Part shown: one piece after another, positions 34,978 through 44,495 of the stretch
How the letters are laid out: each line of letters starts with the position of its first letter
Numbering within the stretch: position 1 is the stretch's first letter
Assembly: GCA_964484205.1 (NCBI GenBank)
Contig: CAZAEZ010000015.1
Span: 1-64,000 of the forward strand
Direction of reading: 5' to 3'
Origin: M3007 sp964484205
GTDB lineage: Bacteria; Bacteroidota; Bacteroidia; Chitinophagales; Saprospiraceae
DNA: 64,000 nucleotides
Translations under genes and position numbers: made by a program
Notes under the pieces: generated by a model
Seen by the model: the letters and a program-made list of their open reading frames with translations, nothing else
What the model was told of the DNA's origin: nothing
Database searches by the model: none

Positions 34978-35243
34978 GCCGGTATTTTTTTATTTTTCCT
35001 ATTTCGTTTAAACGTCTGGAATTGCGGAAAATCGTGTGTAAACTTCGTTTTTCTACAAATATTTGACTGCGCTACCGTTGTGTCAAAAGTCCAATACTTG
35101 AAAAACGTTGCAAATTTTTCACCACGGAGACACGGAGAGCACGGAGTTTTATTCTCCGTGCTCTCCGTGGTAAATGGAATAATCTACGGCGGGCAATTTT
35201 ATTTTTCCCCTTTTGACACAACCCCATGCCCTGTTTACGGCAT
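34978..35243. repeat. Intergenic region with a cacggag palindrome and shared flanking sequence
   Basis: The arm accacggag...cacggag at 35121-35146 pairs with 35154-35171. The adjoining sequence aataatctacggcgggca (from about 35176) recurs, inverted, next to the palindrome at 61945, so the repeat unit is larger than its hairpin. The 21-bp motif at 35047-35067 matches 7182-7202. No gene is visible. Confidence 0.65.
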
Positions 35244-36707
35244 TTACCCATTTTCCATCGGCAAAACCCGCCGCTCCGGGTACAGCCAGCTCCCCAGCAG
35301 CATGGCGAGGATGCTTGCCGCAAAACCATACAACATGGGCGGCACCTGCGCCAGCGTTTGCACGGTTGTAGCAACTTCACCTTCCGGGGGTTGAACTACT
35401 GCATCGGTCCAAAACATCGCCGCCAGCCAGACCACAATGCCGGCGACCATCGCGGCGATGGCCCCGATCGCCGAGGAGCGTTTCCAGTACAATCCGGCGA
35501 TGAGCGGGGTGAACAGCGAGACCAGGCTGAACGCCGACGATTCCCCGACCAGTTCATAAATATTTTCGCGGGATAGCGCCATCCCGCCCGTGACGATGGC
35601 CACGCCCACCACCGAATACCGCATGATCTGCAGCAGCTGCGCGTCTGTCACATTGCGGTACAGCGGTTTTACCAGGTTTTCGCCGATAACCGTGGCCGGA
35701 GCCAGCATAGCGCCGCTGCAGGTACTCAAAATAGCGGAAAGCAAGGCGCCGAAAAACAGGATTTGAATACCCAGACCGCTGTGCTGCAACACCAGGTGCG
35801 GGATCATCATTTGGGTATCGCCGTCTTCCAGCAGTTCGGGGTGCAGCATGCGGCCACAGTAGCCGATGATGAGCGGCAAGGCTGCCACGGTCAGGTACAT
35901 GACCGAGGAGGTGTAACAGGCGTTCACCGAAGCGCGCACCGAACGGGCGCCCATCACCCGTTGAAACACATCCTGCTGCGGAATACTGCCCAGCCCGATG
36001 GTCATCCAGGCCGCAAACCAGTGCACGTAGTTGATCGGTTCCGGGTCGGGCAGAAACTGGAAAAAATCGGGTGGCGCGGTGGCCAGCATGGCGTCGAACC
36101 CGCCCACTTTCACCACCATGTCGAAGGCCAGTGCCGACAAGCCGACGATGATGGCAATGGTTTGCACAAAATCGGTGATCGACACCGACCACATGCCCCC
36201 GATGTACGTGTAAATCAACACAAGCGTGGTGCAGATGAGCACGCCGTAGGTTTTGTCCAGGCCGCACACTGCCTGCAGCAAAATAGCCAGGGCGATCAGC
36301 TGCGCCGCGATCCAGCTGAAATACGAAGGCACCATAAACACCGCCGACACCACCTCGGTGGCCTTGTTGTACCGCATGCGGAAAAAATCGCTGAAGGTGA
36401 GCAGGTTGAGCTTGTACAGCGGCCGGGCGATGAGCAAACCGGCCAGGAACAAACAGAGCGCAGCCCCAAACGGGTCTTCAATAACCCCCAGCACGCCGTT
36501 TTCAATAAACTCCGAAGAAGCGCCCATCACCGTTTCCGAACCGAACCAGGTGGCAAACAAGGCGCAGGCCGCCACGAACATAGGCAGGTTTTTGCCGGCC
36601 ACCACAAAATCGGCCGTCGATTTTACCCGCCGCGACGCCCACCAGCCAATGGCCAGGGTGCCCAGCAGGTACAAGGCGATAAACCCGAGAAGTACTCCGT
36701 TTTCCAT
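35244..36707 (-). CDS. Sodium:solute symporter family protein
   Basis: The 487-residue protein has about 13 membrane helices and the SSS (SLC5-like) hallmarks: LLGTLAIGWWASRRVKSTADFVVAGKNLP at the start, GSETVMGASSEF and FGALLSAILSTCSGAMLAPATVIGEN. It should move a small organic solute (sugar, amino acid, or organic acid) into the cell with Na+. The solute cannot be named. A TACCTTTG box lies only 5 bases before the ATG. It follows the DUF6089-like gene by 60 bp. Confidence 0.9.
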   Translation of the reverse strand: MENGVLLGFIALYLLGTLAIGWWASRRVKSTADFVVAGKNLPMFVAACALFATWFGSETVMGASSEFIENGVLGVIEDPFGAALCLFLAGLLIARPLYKLNLLTFSDFFRMRYNKATEVVSAVFMVPSYFSWIAAQLIALAILLQAVCGLDKTYGVLICTTLVLIYTYIGGMWSVSITDFVQTIAIIVGLSALAFDMVVKVGGFDAMLATAPPDFFQFLPDPEPINYVHWFAAWMTIGLGSIPQQDVFQRVMGARSVRASVNACYTSSVMYLTVAALPLIIGYCGRMLHPELLEDGDTQMMIPHLVLQHSGLGIQILFFGALLSAILSTCSGAMLAPATVIGENLVKPLYRNVTDAQLLQIMRYSVVGVAIVTGGMALSRENIYELVGESSAFSLVSLFTPLIAGLYWKRSSAIGAIAAMVAGIVVWLAAMFWTDAVVQPPEGEVATTVQTLAQVPPMLYGFAASILAMLLGSWLYPERRVLPMENG

Positions 36708-36712
36708 GCCGC

Positions 36713-36720
36713 CAAAGGTA
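36713..36720 (-). promoter_or_regulatory. TAnnTTTG box very close to the SSS start codon
   Basis: TACCTTTG reads on the minus strand at 36720-36713 and ends 5 bases before the ATG (36707). If used, the transcript would start at or next to the ATG. No clear TTTG box is seen upstream. Confidence 0.35.
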
Positions 36721-36767
36721 GAATATTGGCGGTATTCGGCGCGGCTTGGTGGGCGCGTTACACGGCC

Positions 36768-37454
36768 TTAGTTTAGCACCATAGCCACGGTCGCTCCGAA
36801 AAAATAATACCAGTCGTTTTCGCCCGGATTTCCGTTCAGGGAAACGCCGTCGATATCGTCTGAAAGCACCGGGCGCAGGCCGCCTTCGAGGCTGAAAATC
36901 AACCGGTCAAAAAATGCCATCCGAACACCGCCGCCCACTATTGGCAGTAAAAAACGGCTTTTCAAATTTTCTTCGGGCAAAGGGACCAGCAGAAACTTTT
37001 CGCGTTCGGCAGGTGGTCCGTAGTACTGCGCATCGGCATCGGCGAAAGTGTAGCCCAGGCCGGCAAACGCAACCGGCGTGATGAAAAAATCGCGGCCGAC
37101 GGCACGGTCGCGGGCAACTAATTGCCATTCGAGCACGCCGGCCAGTTCGACCAGTGCCGTGCCGAATTTGAATTGGCGCGGGGCTTTTACATCCGAGTAT
37201 TTGTCGTCGCCGGAAATAGCGCCGGCGTACAGCTGGCCTTTAACGGCAAAATGCCGGCTGAGTTGGAAACGCAGAAAAGCGCCGTAAGCCGGACGGAGTT
37301 CCTGAAAGTCCACGCGCCTGGCGCTCATATCGCCGGAATAGCCGGCCAGGCCGAGCATGACGCCGGCTTCGAGCGGGTGGCTGGTTTGATGAAATTGGGC
37401 ATAGGCATGGGGCAAGGAAAAGCAAAAAAATAACAGCGGGAGGAGGTAATGCAT
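36768..37454 (-). CDS. DUF6089-like outer-membrane beta-barrel protein
   Basis: ATG 37454 gives a clean signal peptide (MHYLLPLLFFCFSLPHAYAQ); a TTG 18 bp upstream overlaps the previous stop and is less likely. The 228-residue protein shows alternating beta strands and the start LEAGVMLGLAGYSGDMSARR, as in DUF6089 outer-membrane proteins of Bacteroidota. It ends in a hydrophobic strand (YYFFGATVAMVLN). It lies 15 bp after the receiver-cyclase gene on the same strand. Its function is unknown. Confidence 0.7.
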   Translation of the reverse strand: MHYLLPLLFFCFSLPHAYAQFHQTSHPLEAGVMLGLAGYSGDMSARRVDFQELRPAYGAFLRFQLSRHFAVKGQLYAGAISGDDKYSDVKAPRQFKFGTALVELAGVLEWQLVARDRAVGRDFFITPVAFAGLGYTFADADAQYYGPPAEREKFLLVPLPEENLKSRFLLPIVGGGVRMAFFDRLIFSLEGGLRPVLSDDIDGVSLNGNPGENDWYYFFGATVAMVLN

Positions 37455-37468
37455 AAAACCGGTTTTTA

Positions 37469-38521
37469 TCAAGCCTTATCGACATAATACAGGGGCGAAG
37501 CGCCTATGCCTTTTATCTCCAATTTCCCCAGGTCCCGGATGCTATATTTACCGGCAGGCAGATCGGCCTTTACGGCTTCGGTAATGCAAATATGGTTGGG
37601 CCGGCAAAGGTTTTCGACCCGGGAGGCTATATTCACCGTGTCGCCAAAAACATCGTACTGGTACTTTTTCTCGCCCACCACCCCGGTTATGACTTCACCC
37701 ACGTGAATGCCGATTCGAATGTCCCAGGTTATGGAAGATTGTTGGTTGCGCTGTTGCAGGTAGTCGAGAAAATCCAGCCCGGTATTGACCATGCGTTCGA
37801 CGCCGTCGGGGACATACTGGGCAATGCCGCAAGCCGCCATGTACGCGTCGCCGATGAGTTTGATGCGTTCCACGCCGCGTTTTTCAACAATGTCGTCAAA
37901 GGCGGAAAACACCTCGGAGAGTTCGGTCATCAGGAAGTCGACGGGCACTTCCGAGGCAATTTTGGTAAAGTTGACCATGTCGGAAAACAGGATCGCCACA
38001 TGCTCGAAGCGGTGCGGCGTGACACGCCCGCTTTTCTTTAGTTCCAAAATTGCTTCTGCGGGCAGCATGTTCGCAAGCAGCAGCTCCGTTTTGAGGCGTT
38101 CGCGCCGCAACGCTACCTGCGTTTGAACCCTTGCCTTGACGATTTCGGGGTTAAACGGCTTGGTGATGTAATCCACCGCGCCCAGGGTCAGGCCCCGGGC
38201 TTCCGCTTCGGCATCGGCCAGCGCAGTGATAAAAATGACCGGAATATTCTTGGTGAGCGGGTCGCTTTGCAGGAGGCGGCAAGCCTCATAACCGTCGATG
38301 CCCGGCATGAGCACATCCAGCAAAATCAGGTCGGGCAGTTCGTTGAAGTGGGCAACCACCTGGCTGATGTTGATGGCCGATTTCAGCACGCGGACCTGGT
38401 ACTGTGTTTTGAGCAAATTGACCAGAATGGCGATGTTCTCTGCGGAATCGTCCACCACCAGCACGGTGCCGAGTTTGTCCTGTTGTTGTCCCAGCCCAAT
38501 CATGACCAGTTGTTTTTCCAT
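37469..38521 (-). CDS. Response regulator with class III adenylate/guanylate cyclase output domain
   Basis: The start is ATG 38521 (or 38527), 22-28 bases inside the end of the kinase gene, so translation is probably coupled. The 350-residue protein has a receiver domain (about 17-137; VLVVDDSAENI and the acceptor Asp in LILLDVLMPGIDG) and a class III cyclase domain (about 175-345). The two metal aspartates (ILFSDMVNFT, LIGDAYMAACG) and the transition-state Asn/Arg (FGDTVNIASRVE) are present, so it should be active. Aspartate in the purine-binding position (YDVFGD) suggests ATP. Phosphorylation by the adjacent kinase would control production of cAMP (or cGMP). Confidence 0.9.
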   Translation of the reverse strand: MEKQLVMIGLGQQQDKLGTVLVVDDSAENIAILVNLLKTQYQVRVLKSAINISQVVAHFNELPDLILLDVLMPGIDGYEACRLLQSDPLTKNIPVIFITALADAEAEARGLTLGAVDYITKPFNPEIVKARVQTQVALRRERLKTELLLANMLPAEAILELKKSGRVTPHRFEHVAILFSDMVNFTKIASEVPVDFLMTELSEVFSAFDDIVEKRGVERIKLIGDAYMAACGIAQYVPDGVERMVNTGLDFLDYLQQRNQQSSITWDIRIGIHVGEVITGVVGEKKYQYDVFGDTVNIASRVENLCRPNHICITEAVKADLPAGKYSIRDLGKLEIKGIGASPLYYVDKA

Positions 38522-41040
38522 TGCCAAATATGTTCGATCGCCTCGTCGAACTCCCAGTTGCGGGCAGCGGCAAACGCTTGCTCCAACAGCCGGTAGCCAT
38601 TCATGCGGCTGTCTGCAGCGGCCACAATTTCCTCCAGCAGGTCGAGCGCCTGGCTGTCGTATTCCTGCAACAATTGCAGGAGCCGGTCCACCTTTTCAGG
38701 CAGGGTAGGCCCATCCGCCGGCACGGCCGTTGCAGGGGCCTCCATTGGTTTTTCCGGGATTTTCTCCCGGATTTCGGTGGCAAGCACCACGAGTTGTTCG
38801 CCGAGTTGCTCCACGAGGGAAAATTCCCGGCTGGTCATTTCGCCGTTGTCCTGTTTGGAAAGGCGCGTTTTCAACAGCTTATCCAGTTGGGTATTGGTTT
38901 CAAAAAGCTGGCGGGCGCCGATATTGCCGGCCACACCTTTCAGTTTGTGTACCAGCGATTGCGCCAGCACAAAGTTTTTTTGCTCAAAAGCCTCCCGGAT
39001 CTCCCGGTCTATCCCGGTGAAGTTCCGGGTGAAATCGCCAAGCAGTTTAACCAACAGTTTTTCATTTCCGGCCAGGCGGTTCAGCACGTCGCCGATGTCC
39101 ACGCTGTTCAGTTCGATACCGGTATCTGGCGCAGCTACCGGGGCAGTTTGGGCGGCAGATTGAACTACCCGAACTTGTTCGCCGGCCAGGTGGTGCAGCA
39201 GGCAGGCATACAGCTCGTCCGGGTTGATGGGCTTGGTGAGGTGCTCGTTCATGCCGGCGGCGAGGCTTTTTTCGCGTTCACCGGGGAAGGCGTGTGCGGT
39301 CACGGCAATGATCGGCAGGTGCTGGAGTTGTTCGTGCGCACGGATTTTACGCGCAGCGGTCAGGCCGTCCATGACCGGCATTTGGATATCCATGATAATG
39401 CCGTCGTAGGGGTGTTTCAGGGCTTTTTCGACCGCGACTTTTCCATTGTTGGCCAGGTCAACCACCAGGTCCACCGAGCGGAGCAATTCGGTGGCCACCT
39501 CCTGGTTTATCTCGTTGTCTTCGACCAACAAAATGCGTTTGCCGTGGAGGATTTGCCTGACCTGTTCCCGCAGTTGTTGTTCCTTGGGTTGGCCCTGAAA
39601 CTCGACGATCAGGTCTTCCCGGAACAACTGCAACACGGTGTTGTACATGATGGAGGGGTTGACCGGTTTGAGCAGGTAGGCATTCAGGCCTTCATCCCTG
39701 GCTTGTTTGATCACATCGCCCCGGCCATAGGCCGAAACCATGATAATGGCGGGCACATAGGCCTCGATTTGTCGGCGGATGCTCCGGACAGTGTCCAGGC
39801 CGTTCAGCCCCGGCATTTTCCAGTCGACGATCAGGACTTCGAATGCGCTGTCGGCATCGTACGCCGTTTGGATCATGGCGAGCGCCTGTTCGCCCGATGC
39901 TGCCAGGGAAACCTGGAAGCCGAAGCCGCTGAGCATTTCACCGAGGATGTCCCTGGAATCCGGGTCGTCGTCTACCAGCAATAACTTCCGGTTCAGCATT
40001 TCCTGGTTTGGCTGTCCGGCAAGCTCGGTTTTGTCGGCACAGCCCAGTTCGACGGTAAAGAAAAACGTGGAGCCTTTACCCGGCTCGCTTTCCACCCAAA
40101 TTTCCCCGTCCATCAGTTCCACCAGATTTTTCGAAATGGACAACCCCAGGCCGGTGCCTCCGAAGAGCCGGGTCGTGGAGGCATCGCCCTGGATGAAAGG
40201 TTCAAACAGCTCTTTTTGTATTTCCTTCGAAATGCCCTTCCCGGTGTCGCTGACGGAGAACCGGAGTTTGCATTTTCCGGTTTCCCGGAAGACCAGATCC
40301 ACTTCCAGCACGATTTTGCCTTTGTCCGTAAACTTCAGCGCATTGCTGATCAGGTTGAGCAAAACCTGTTTCAGCCGCAGCGAATCGCCGATAAGTTGCT
40401 CGGGTACGCTCCGGTGGGATTTGATGTGAAACGACAGGTCTTCGCGTTCACCCACCCGGACCATGACCACGTCGATGATGGCCTGAAAAAGGTCCTGAAT
40501 ATTGAAAAGGCCCGCTTCCAACTGGACTTTGCCCGCCTCCACCTTGGAGAAATCCAGGATATCGTCGATGATCCGCAGGAGCGATTCCGCGGAATTTTCA
40601 ATCTTGAGGAGTTGGCTGCGTTGCTTGTCGTTGAGCTCGCTGTTCAGCACCAGGTAGGACATGCCGAGGATGGCATTCATGGGGGTGCGGATTTCGTGGC
40701 TCATGTTTGCAAGGAAATTGCTTTTTGCCTTATTCGCCTCTTCCGCCCGTTTTTTTAGCCGGTGCGCTTTTTCGGCCAGCGCTTTCAGGTCCTGGTTTCT
40801 TTTTTGCAAACGGTCGAGTTGCATGCCGCCGAAAGAAGCAAAAATGCCCAGAAAAAACGGCGCCGTGTCAATGATCCACAACAAGGGCGATTGGGCCTGC
40901 ACCGCAAGTACATTTTCCCAGGTCAAAGCGCCAAACTCGGCGTAAGCCTCAATTATTGACGCGATGATCGGGAAACAAAAGCCAAACAGAGCCCCCCAGA
41001 GCGCATAATTAAAGACTTCGCTGCGAAAAGGTTTTTTCAT
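38500..41040 (-). CDS. Hybrid histidine kinase with two receiver domains and Hpt
   Basis: The 846-residue protein has two N-terminal membrane helices (about 11-30 and 52-71), a coiled coil, a HisKA domain with His115 (NMSHEIRTPMNAILG), a HATPase domain (about 220-345; NLISNALKFTDKG, GTGLGLSISKNLVEL), receiver 1 (about 352-470; VDWKMPGLNG), receiver 2 (about 500-620; LLVEDNEINQEVA, IIMDIQMPVMDG) and an Hpt domain (about 665-765; HKLKGVAGNIGA). It has almost no extracytoplasmic region, so it likely senses a membrane or cytosolic signal. It overlaps the receiver-cyclase gene, which is its likely target, by way of the Hpt domain. It is divergent from trhO. Confidence 0.92.
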   Translation of the reverse strand: MKKPFRSEVFNYALWGALFGFCFPIIASIIEAYAEFGALTWENVLAVQAQSPLLWIIDTAPFFLGIFASFGGMQLDRLQKRNQDLKALAEKAHRLKKRAEEANKAKSNFLANMSHEIRTPMNAILGMSYLVLNSELNDKQRSQLLKIENSAESLLRIIDDILDFSKVEAGKVQLEAGLFNIQDLFQAIIDVVMVRVGEREDLSFHIKSHRSVPEQLIGDSLRLKQVLLNLISNALKFTDKGKIVLEVDLVFRETGKCKLRFSVSDTGKGISKEIQKELFEPFIQGDASTTRLFGGTGLGLSISKNLVELMDGEIWVESEPGKGSTFFFTVELGCADKTELAGQPNQEMLNRKLLLVDDDPDSRDILGEMLSGFGFQVSLAASGEQALAMIQTAYDADSAFEVLIVDWKMPGLNGLDTVRSIRRQIEAYVPAIIMVSAYGRGDVIKQARDEGLNAYLLKPVNPSIMYNTVLQLFREDLIVEFQGQPKEQQLREQVRQILHGKRILLVEDNEINQEVATELLRSVDLVVDLANNGKVAVEKALKHPYDGIIMDIQMPVMDGLTAARKIRAHEQLQHLPIIAVTAHAFPGEREKSLAAGMNEHLTKPINPDELYACLLHHLAGEQVRVVQSAAQTAPVAAPDTGIELNSVDIGDVLNRLAGNEKLLVKLLGDFTRNFTGIDREIREAFEQKNFVLAQSLVHKLKGVAGNIGARQLFETNTQLDKLLKTRLSKQDNGEMTSREFSLVEQLGEQLVVLATEIREKIPEKPMEAPATAVPADGPTLPEKVDRLLQLLQEYDSQALDLLEEIVAAADSRMNGYRLLEQAFAAARNWEFDEAIEHIWQWKNNWS

Positions 41041-41123
41041 AAAAGCGCCTTTGGTTGTTGTAAAAGACCACGGGGGAGGCTTAAAGGTCGGAATTTTTGG
41101 AAATGTACCTCCCGCCCCGGCTA

Positions 41124-41156
41124 TTTACCCGAACATCAAAATTCTCTCTACCTTTG
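41124..41156 (+). promoter_or_regulatory. Candidate promoter of trhO
   Basis: TTTA at 41124-41127, 21 bases, then TACCTTTG at 41149-41156, a full TAnnTTTG match. The start would be near 41163, about 40 bases before the ATG. Confidence 0.5.
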
Positions 41157-41201
41157 CCGCGGCCCATCCGCACTGCAAACGGACACCGGGGCGACCACAC
41201 T

Positions 41202-42257
41202 ATGAACAAATTTTTCTACAACCGCGTCAACCGGCGCGCGCTGAAGGAACAACTCCAGACGAGTGTCGAACAGCGCAAGACCATTTCCTTTTACAAGTAC
41301 GTTACCCTCAAAAACCCGCAGTTCTTCCGCGACCACCTCTACGGTATGTTCGACGAGTTAGACGTGCTGGGCCGCATTTACGTGGCTCGCGAAGGCGTGA
41401 ACGCGCAGATTTCCGTGCCGGAAGCCAACTTCGAGGCTTTCAAGTCGGCCATGGACAGCATCCTGTTTTTTCAGGGGCTGCGGCTCAACATCGCCATTGA
41501 AGACGACGGAAAATCCTTCTTCGCGCTCATCATCAAACTGCGGCCCAAGATTGTAGCCGACGGTATCGACGACCCCGATTTCGACCCTTCCAACTACGGC
41601 ACCCACCTCAAAGCCGACGAGTTCAACGCCCTCACCGACGCACCCGACACCATTCTCGTCGACATGCGCAACCACTACGAGAGCGAGGTGGGCCACTTCG
41701 AAGGCGCCATCACGCCCGATGTGGATACCTTCCGCGAAGAACTGCCCTACGTGGCCGAACTGCTGGCCGATCAAAAGGACAAAAACATCGTCATGTACTG
41801 CACCGGCGGCATTCGCTGCGAAAAAGCCAGTGCCTACATGAAATACCGGGGTTTCAAAAATGTGTTCCAACTGGAAGGCGGCATTATCGAATACGCCCGT
41901 CAGGTGAAAGCCCGGGGGCTGTCCAACAAGTTTGTCGGCAAAAATTTTGTGTTCGACGAGCGTCTCGGCGAGCGCATCAGCGAAACAGTGATTGCCCGCT
42001 GCCACCAGTGCGGCGCCCCTGCCGACGACCACACCAACTGCGCCAACGAATACTGTCACATCCTGTTTATCCAGTGCCCCGACTGCCGGGAGAAATTCCA
42101 GGGCTGCTGCTCCGCCCACTGCGCCGATTTTCAGCAATTGCCGGAGGCCGAACGCAAGGACCGCAGCAAAACGGAGCAGTTCAACGGCTCCAGGTTTGGC
42201 AAGGGGCGCTACAAGGCCTTCCGGGGGAAGGATTCGAAAAGTATTCTCGAGGTCTGA
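41202..42257 (+). CDS. trhO: tRNA uridine(34) hydroxylase
   Basis: ATG 41202 gives 351 residues and the usual start. The N-terminal ferredoxin-like domain (about 20-110; FYKYVTLKNPQFFRDHLYG, IYVAREGVNAQIS) precedes a rhodanese domain (about 140-245) with the catalytic cysteine in YCTGGIRCEKA. The C-terminal part has a zinc-binding type cluster of cysteines (CHQCGAPADDHTNC, CPDCREKFQGCC). TrhO uses oxygen to make 5-hydroxyuridine at the wobble base of some tRNAs. The long, cysteine-rich form is common in Bacteroidota. It is divergent from the hybrid kinase. Confidence 0.92.
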   Translation: MNKFFYNRVNRRALKEQLQTSVEQRKTISFYKYVTLKNPQFFRDHLYGMFDELDVLGRIYVAREGVNAQISVPEANFEAFKSAMDSILFFQGLRLNIAIEDDGKSFFALIIKLRPKIVADGIDDPDFDPSNYGTHLKADEFNALTDAPDTILVDMRNHYESEVGHFEGAITPDVDTFREELPYVAELLADQKDKNIVMYCTGGIRCEKASAYMKYRGFKNVFQLEGGIIEYARQVKARGLSNKFVGKNFVFDERLGERISETVIARCHQCGAPADDHTNCANEYCHILFIQCPDCREKFQGCCSAHCADFQQLPEAERKDRSKTEQFNGSRFGKGRYKAFRGKDSKSILEV

Positions 42258-42294
42258 GGGATTTTTTGTTTTTTCGCGGTGTCGGCCCCATAAC

Positions 42295-42467
42295 CATCAA
42301 CTTAAAGACCCAGAGGAGGTGAACACTTTTCAAATTTGACTTTTCAAATTTGACTTTTGACTTAAAATAGATGATTCCGGCTTTTGGAAGTTTCTTTTAA
42401 GTCAAATTTGAAAAGTTTAATTTGAAAAGTCAAAAGTGTTCACCCCCTCCAAACCCTAAAGTTGATG
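42295..42467 (+). repeat. Palindromic repeat E1, left of the TMTC-like gene
   Basis: The left arm catcaacttaaag, ggaggtgaacacttttcaaa pairs with the right arm at about 42405-42467 (tttgaaaag, gtgttcaccccctcc, gttgatg). Its partner E2 (44496-44673) lies directly after the same gene. The core shared by both is ttttcaaatt and ttttgactta. Confidence 0.8.
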
Positions 42468-42497
42468 TGATGGGGGTGGGGCCAAAAATCACACACC

Positions 42498-44492
42498 ATG
42501 GCAAAACCACCACGCAAGTCCAAACCCACAGCGAAATCCAGGGCCACAGCCGCAGCACCGCAGCCGCAAAAAACCGTGCAGCTCCCGGATTTTTTCACCA
42601 ACATCCGCCTGCAAAGCCTGCTGCTTTTCGGCTTCGCTTTTTTGCTGTACGCCAACACGCTGACCCACGGGTTTGTGCAGGACGACGCCATTGTGATCAC
42701 CGACAACATGTTCACGGCCAAAGGCGTGGAGGGCATTCCCGGTATTCTGAGCAAGGACACCTTTTTCGGTTTTTTCAAGGTGGAAGGCAAAGATGCCCTG
42801 GTGTCCGGGGGACGCTACCGCCCGCTGACGCTGGTGCTGTTTGCCCTCTTGCACGAAGTGGCGGGCGACAGCCCGTTTTTGTACCACTTGCTCACGGTCT
42901 TGCTGTTTGCGGCAACGTGTGTGTTGTTGTACCGCACCTTGCTGCTCCTGCTCGATGGCTGGAAAGCGGCGGCGGGTCGCGCACCAATGGTGGCCTGGAT
43001 CGCTGCGCTGCTGTTTGCCGCACACCCCATTCACACGGAAGTGGCCGCCAACATCAAGGGTTGCGACGAAATCGTGGTGCTGCTCGGCAGTCTGGGCGCT
43101 TTGTGGCTGACCGTCAGGGCCTATGACACCGGAAAAATGCTGTACGGGATTTTAGCCGCCCTGGTCTTTTTTCTGGCCTGTTTGTCCAAGGAAAATGCAG
43201 CGGCTTTCGTGGTGGTGATCCCGCTGGCGCTGGTTGTATTCCGGGGAGCTTCGGTTGGGAAAAGCGTGCAAACCAGCCTGCCGGTATGGCTGGCTTTTCT
43301 CGCCTTTTTTATTCTGCGCGGCAGCATCCTGGGCTGGAAATTTGGCGGCGCGCCGATGGAACTGATGAACAACCCCTTCCTCAAAATTGAAGGGAATCAG
43401 TGGGTGCCGTACACCTTTGCCGAAAAACTGGCCACCAACCTCTACACCCTTGGCAAGTACCTCGTGCTGCTGGTGTTTCCGCATCCGCTTACGCACGACT
43501 ATTACCCCAAGGTTATCGCCATGAAAACCTTCGGCAATCCGATGGTGCTGCTCAGTCTGGCTGCCTATGCCGGTATGTTTTGGTATGCCGTTCGGGGGCT
43601 CGGGCGCCGCGACCCGGTCAGCTTCGGCATCTGGTTTTTCCTGCTCACGATCAGCATCGTTTCCAATATTGTATTCCCGGTAGGCACCAGCATGGGCGAG
43701 CGTTTCGTGTTCATGCCCTCGGCGGGCTTTTGCCTGGTGGCCGGTGTGTTGCTCGCCCGGCTGTCCAACTGGAAAACAGCCGTGGGGGTTGCTGTAGCCG
43801 TGGCGGTGTTGTTTTCAGTAAAAACATTGCTGCGCAACCCGGTGTGGGCCAGCAATGAAAAACTGTTTTTCACGGATGTGAAAACTTCGGTGAACAGTGC
43901 CAAGATCAACAATGCCTGCGGCGGTGTACTATTTGAAAAAGCCCAGCAGGAAACCGATGAAGCCGAACAAAAACGCATGTTCGAAGAAGCGTTCGGCTAC
44001 GCAAACCAGGCAATCAACATTTACCCCAACTACAAAGACGCCCTGCTTACCCGGGCCGGCTGCCAGTATTTTCTGAAAAACTTCGACGGCGCCGTGGCCG
44101 ATTACCGCATGGCTGCCCGCCTGGCCGAAGATGATCCCAAGCCGAAAACCTACCTGGCCCTGGCCCTGCGCGAAGGCGGCAAATATTTCGGCGAACAAAA
44201 AGGCGACCTGGCCAAAGCCCTGCAATTTTTGAACGAATCCTGGCAACTCAACCCGCAGGATGCCGAAACGGCCCGCCTGCTGGGTGTGGCCAACGGCGTG
44301 CAAAACAACCATGCCGAAGCGCTCAGCTGGTTTAAAAAAGCGGTGGAACTCGATCCCGACAATGCCTCCTACCTGTTCGACCTGGGCACGGCGTACTACC
44401 TCAACGGCGATCCTGTGCAGGGCGAAGCACTCCGCCGCCGGGCGGTGGAGTTGAACCCGAAAGTGCTTGAGGAGAAACAGCAGGGGCAGTAG
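42498..44492 (+). CDS. TMTC-like membrane protein with C-terminal TPR repeats
   Basis: The 664-residue protein has a basic, proline-rich N-terminus, about ten membrane helices (residues 38-450) and five or so TPR units (about 475-660; YANQAINIYPNYKDALLTRAGC, FLNESWQLNPQDAETARLLG, FKKAVELDPDNASYLFDLG). The FVQDDAIVITDN motif after the first helix is the Asp-containing loop of GT-C glycosyltransferases. The arrangement matches bacterial relatives of TMTC O-mannosyltransferases (DUF1736 type). It may transfer a lipid-linked sugar to an exported protein. Palindromes E1 and E2 flank the gene on both sides. Confidence 0.8.
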   Translation: MAKPPRKSKPTAKSRATAAAPQPQKTVQLPDFFTNIRLQSLLLFGFAFLLYANTLTHGFVQDDAIVITDNMFTAKGVEGIPGILSKDTFFGFFKVEGKDALVSGGRYRPLTLVLFALLHEVAGDSPFLYHLLTVLLFAATCVLLYRTLLLLLDGWKAAAGRAPMVAWIAALLFAAHPIHTEVAANIKGCDEIVVLLGSLGALWLTVRAYDTGKMLYGILAALVFFLACLSKENAAAFVVVIPLALVVFRGASVGKSVQTSLPVWLAFLAFFILRGSILGWKFGGAPMELMNNPFLKIEGNQWVPYTFAEKLATNLYTLGKYLVLLVFPHPLTHDYYPKVIAMKTFGNPMVLLSLAAYAGMFWYAVRGLGRRDPVSFGIWFFLLTISIVSNIVFPVGTSMGERFVFMPSAGFCLVAGVLLARLSNWKTAVGVAVAVAVLFSVKTLLRNPVWASNEKLFFTDVKTSVNSAKINNACGGVLFEKAQQETDEAEQKRMFEEAFGYANQAINIYPNYKDALLTRAGCQYFLKNFDGAVADYRMAARLAEDDPKPKTYLALALREGGKYFGEQKGDLAKALQFLNESWQLNPQDAETARLLGVANGVQNNHAEALSWFKKAVELDPDNASYLFDLGTAYYLNGDPVQGEALRRRAVELNPKVLEEKQQGQ

Positions 44493-44495
44493 GAC

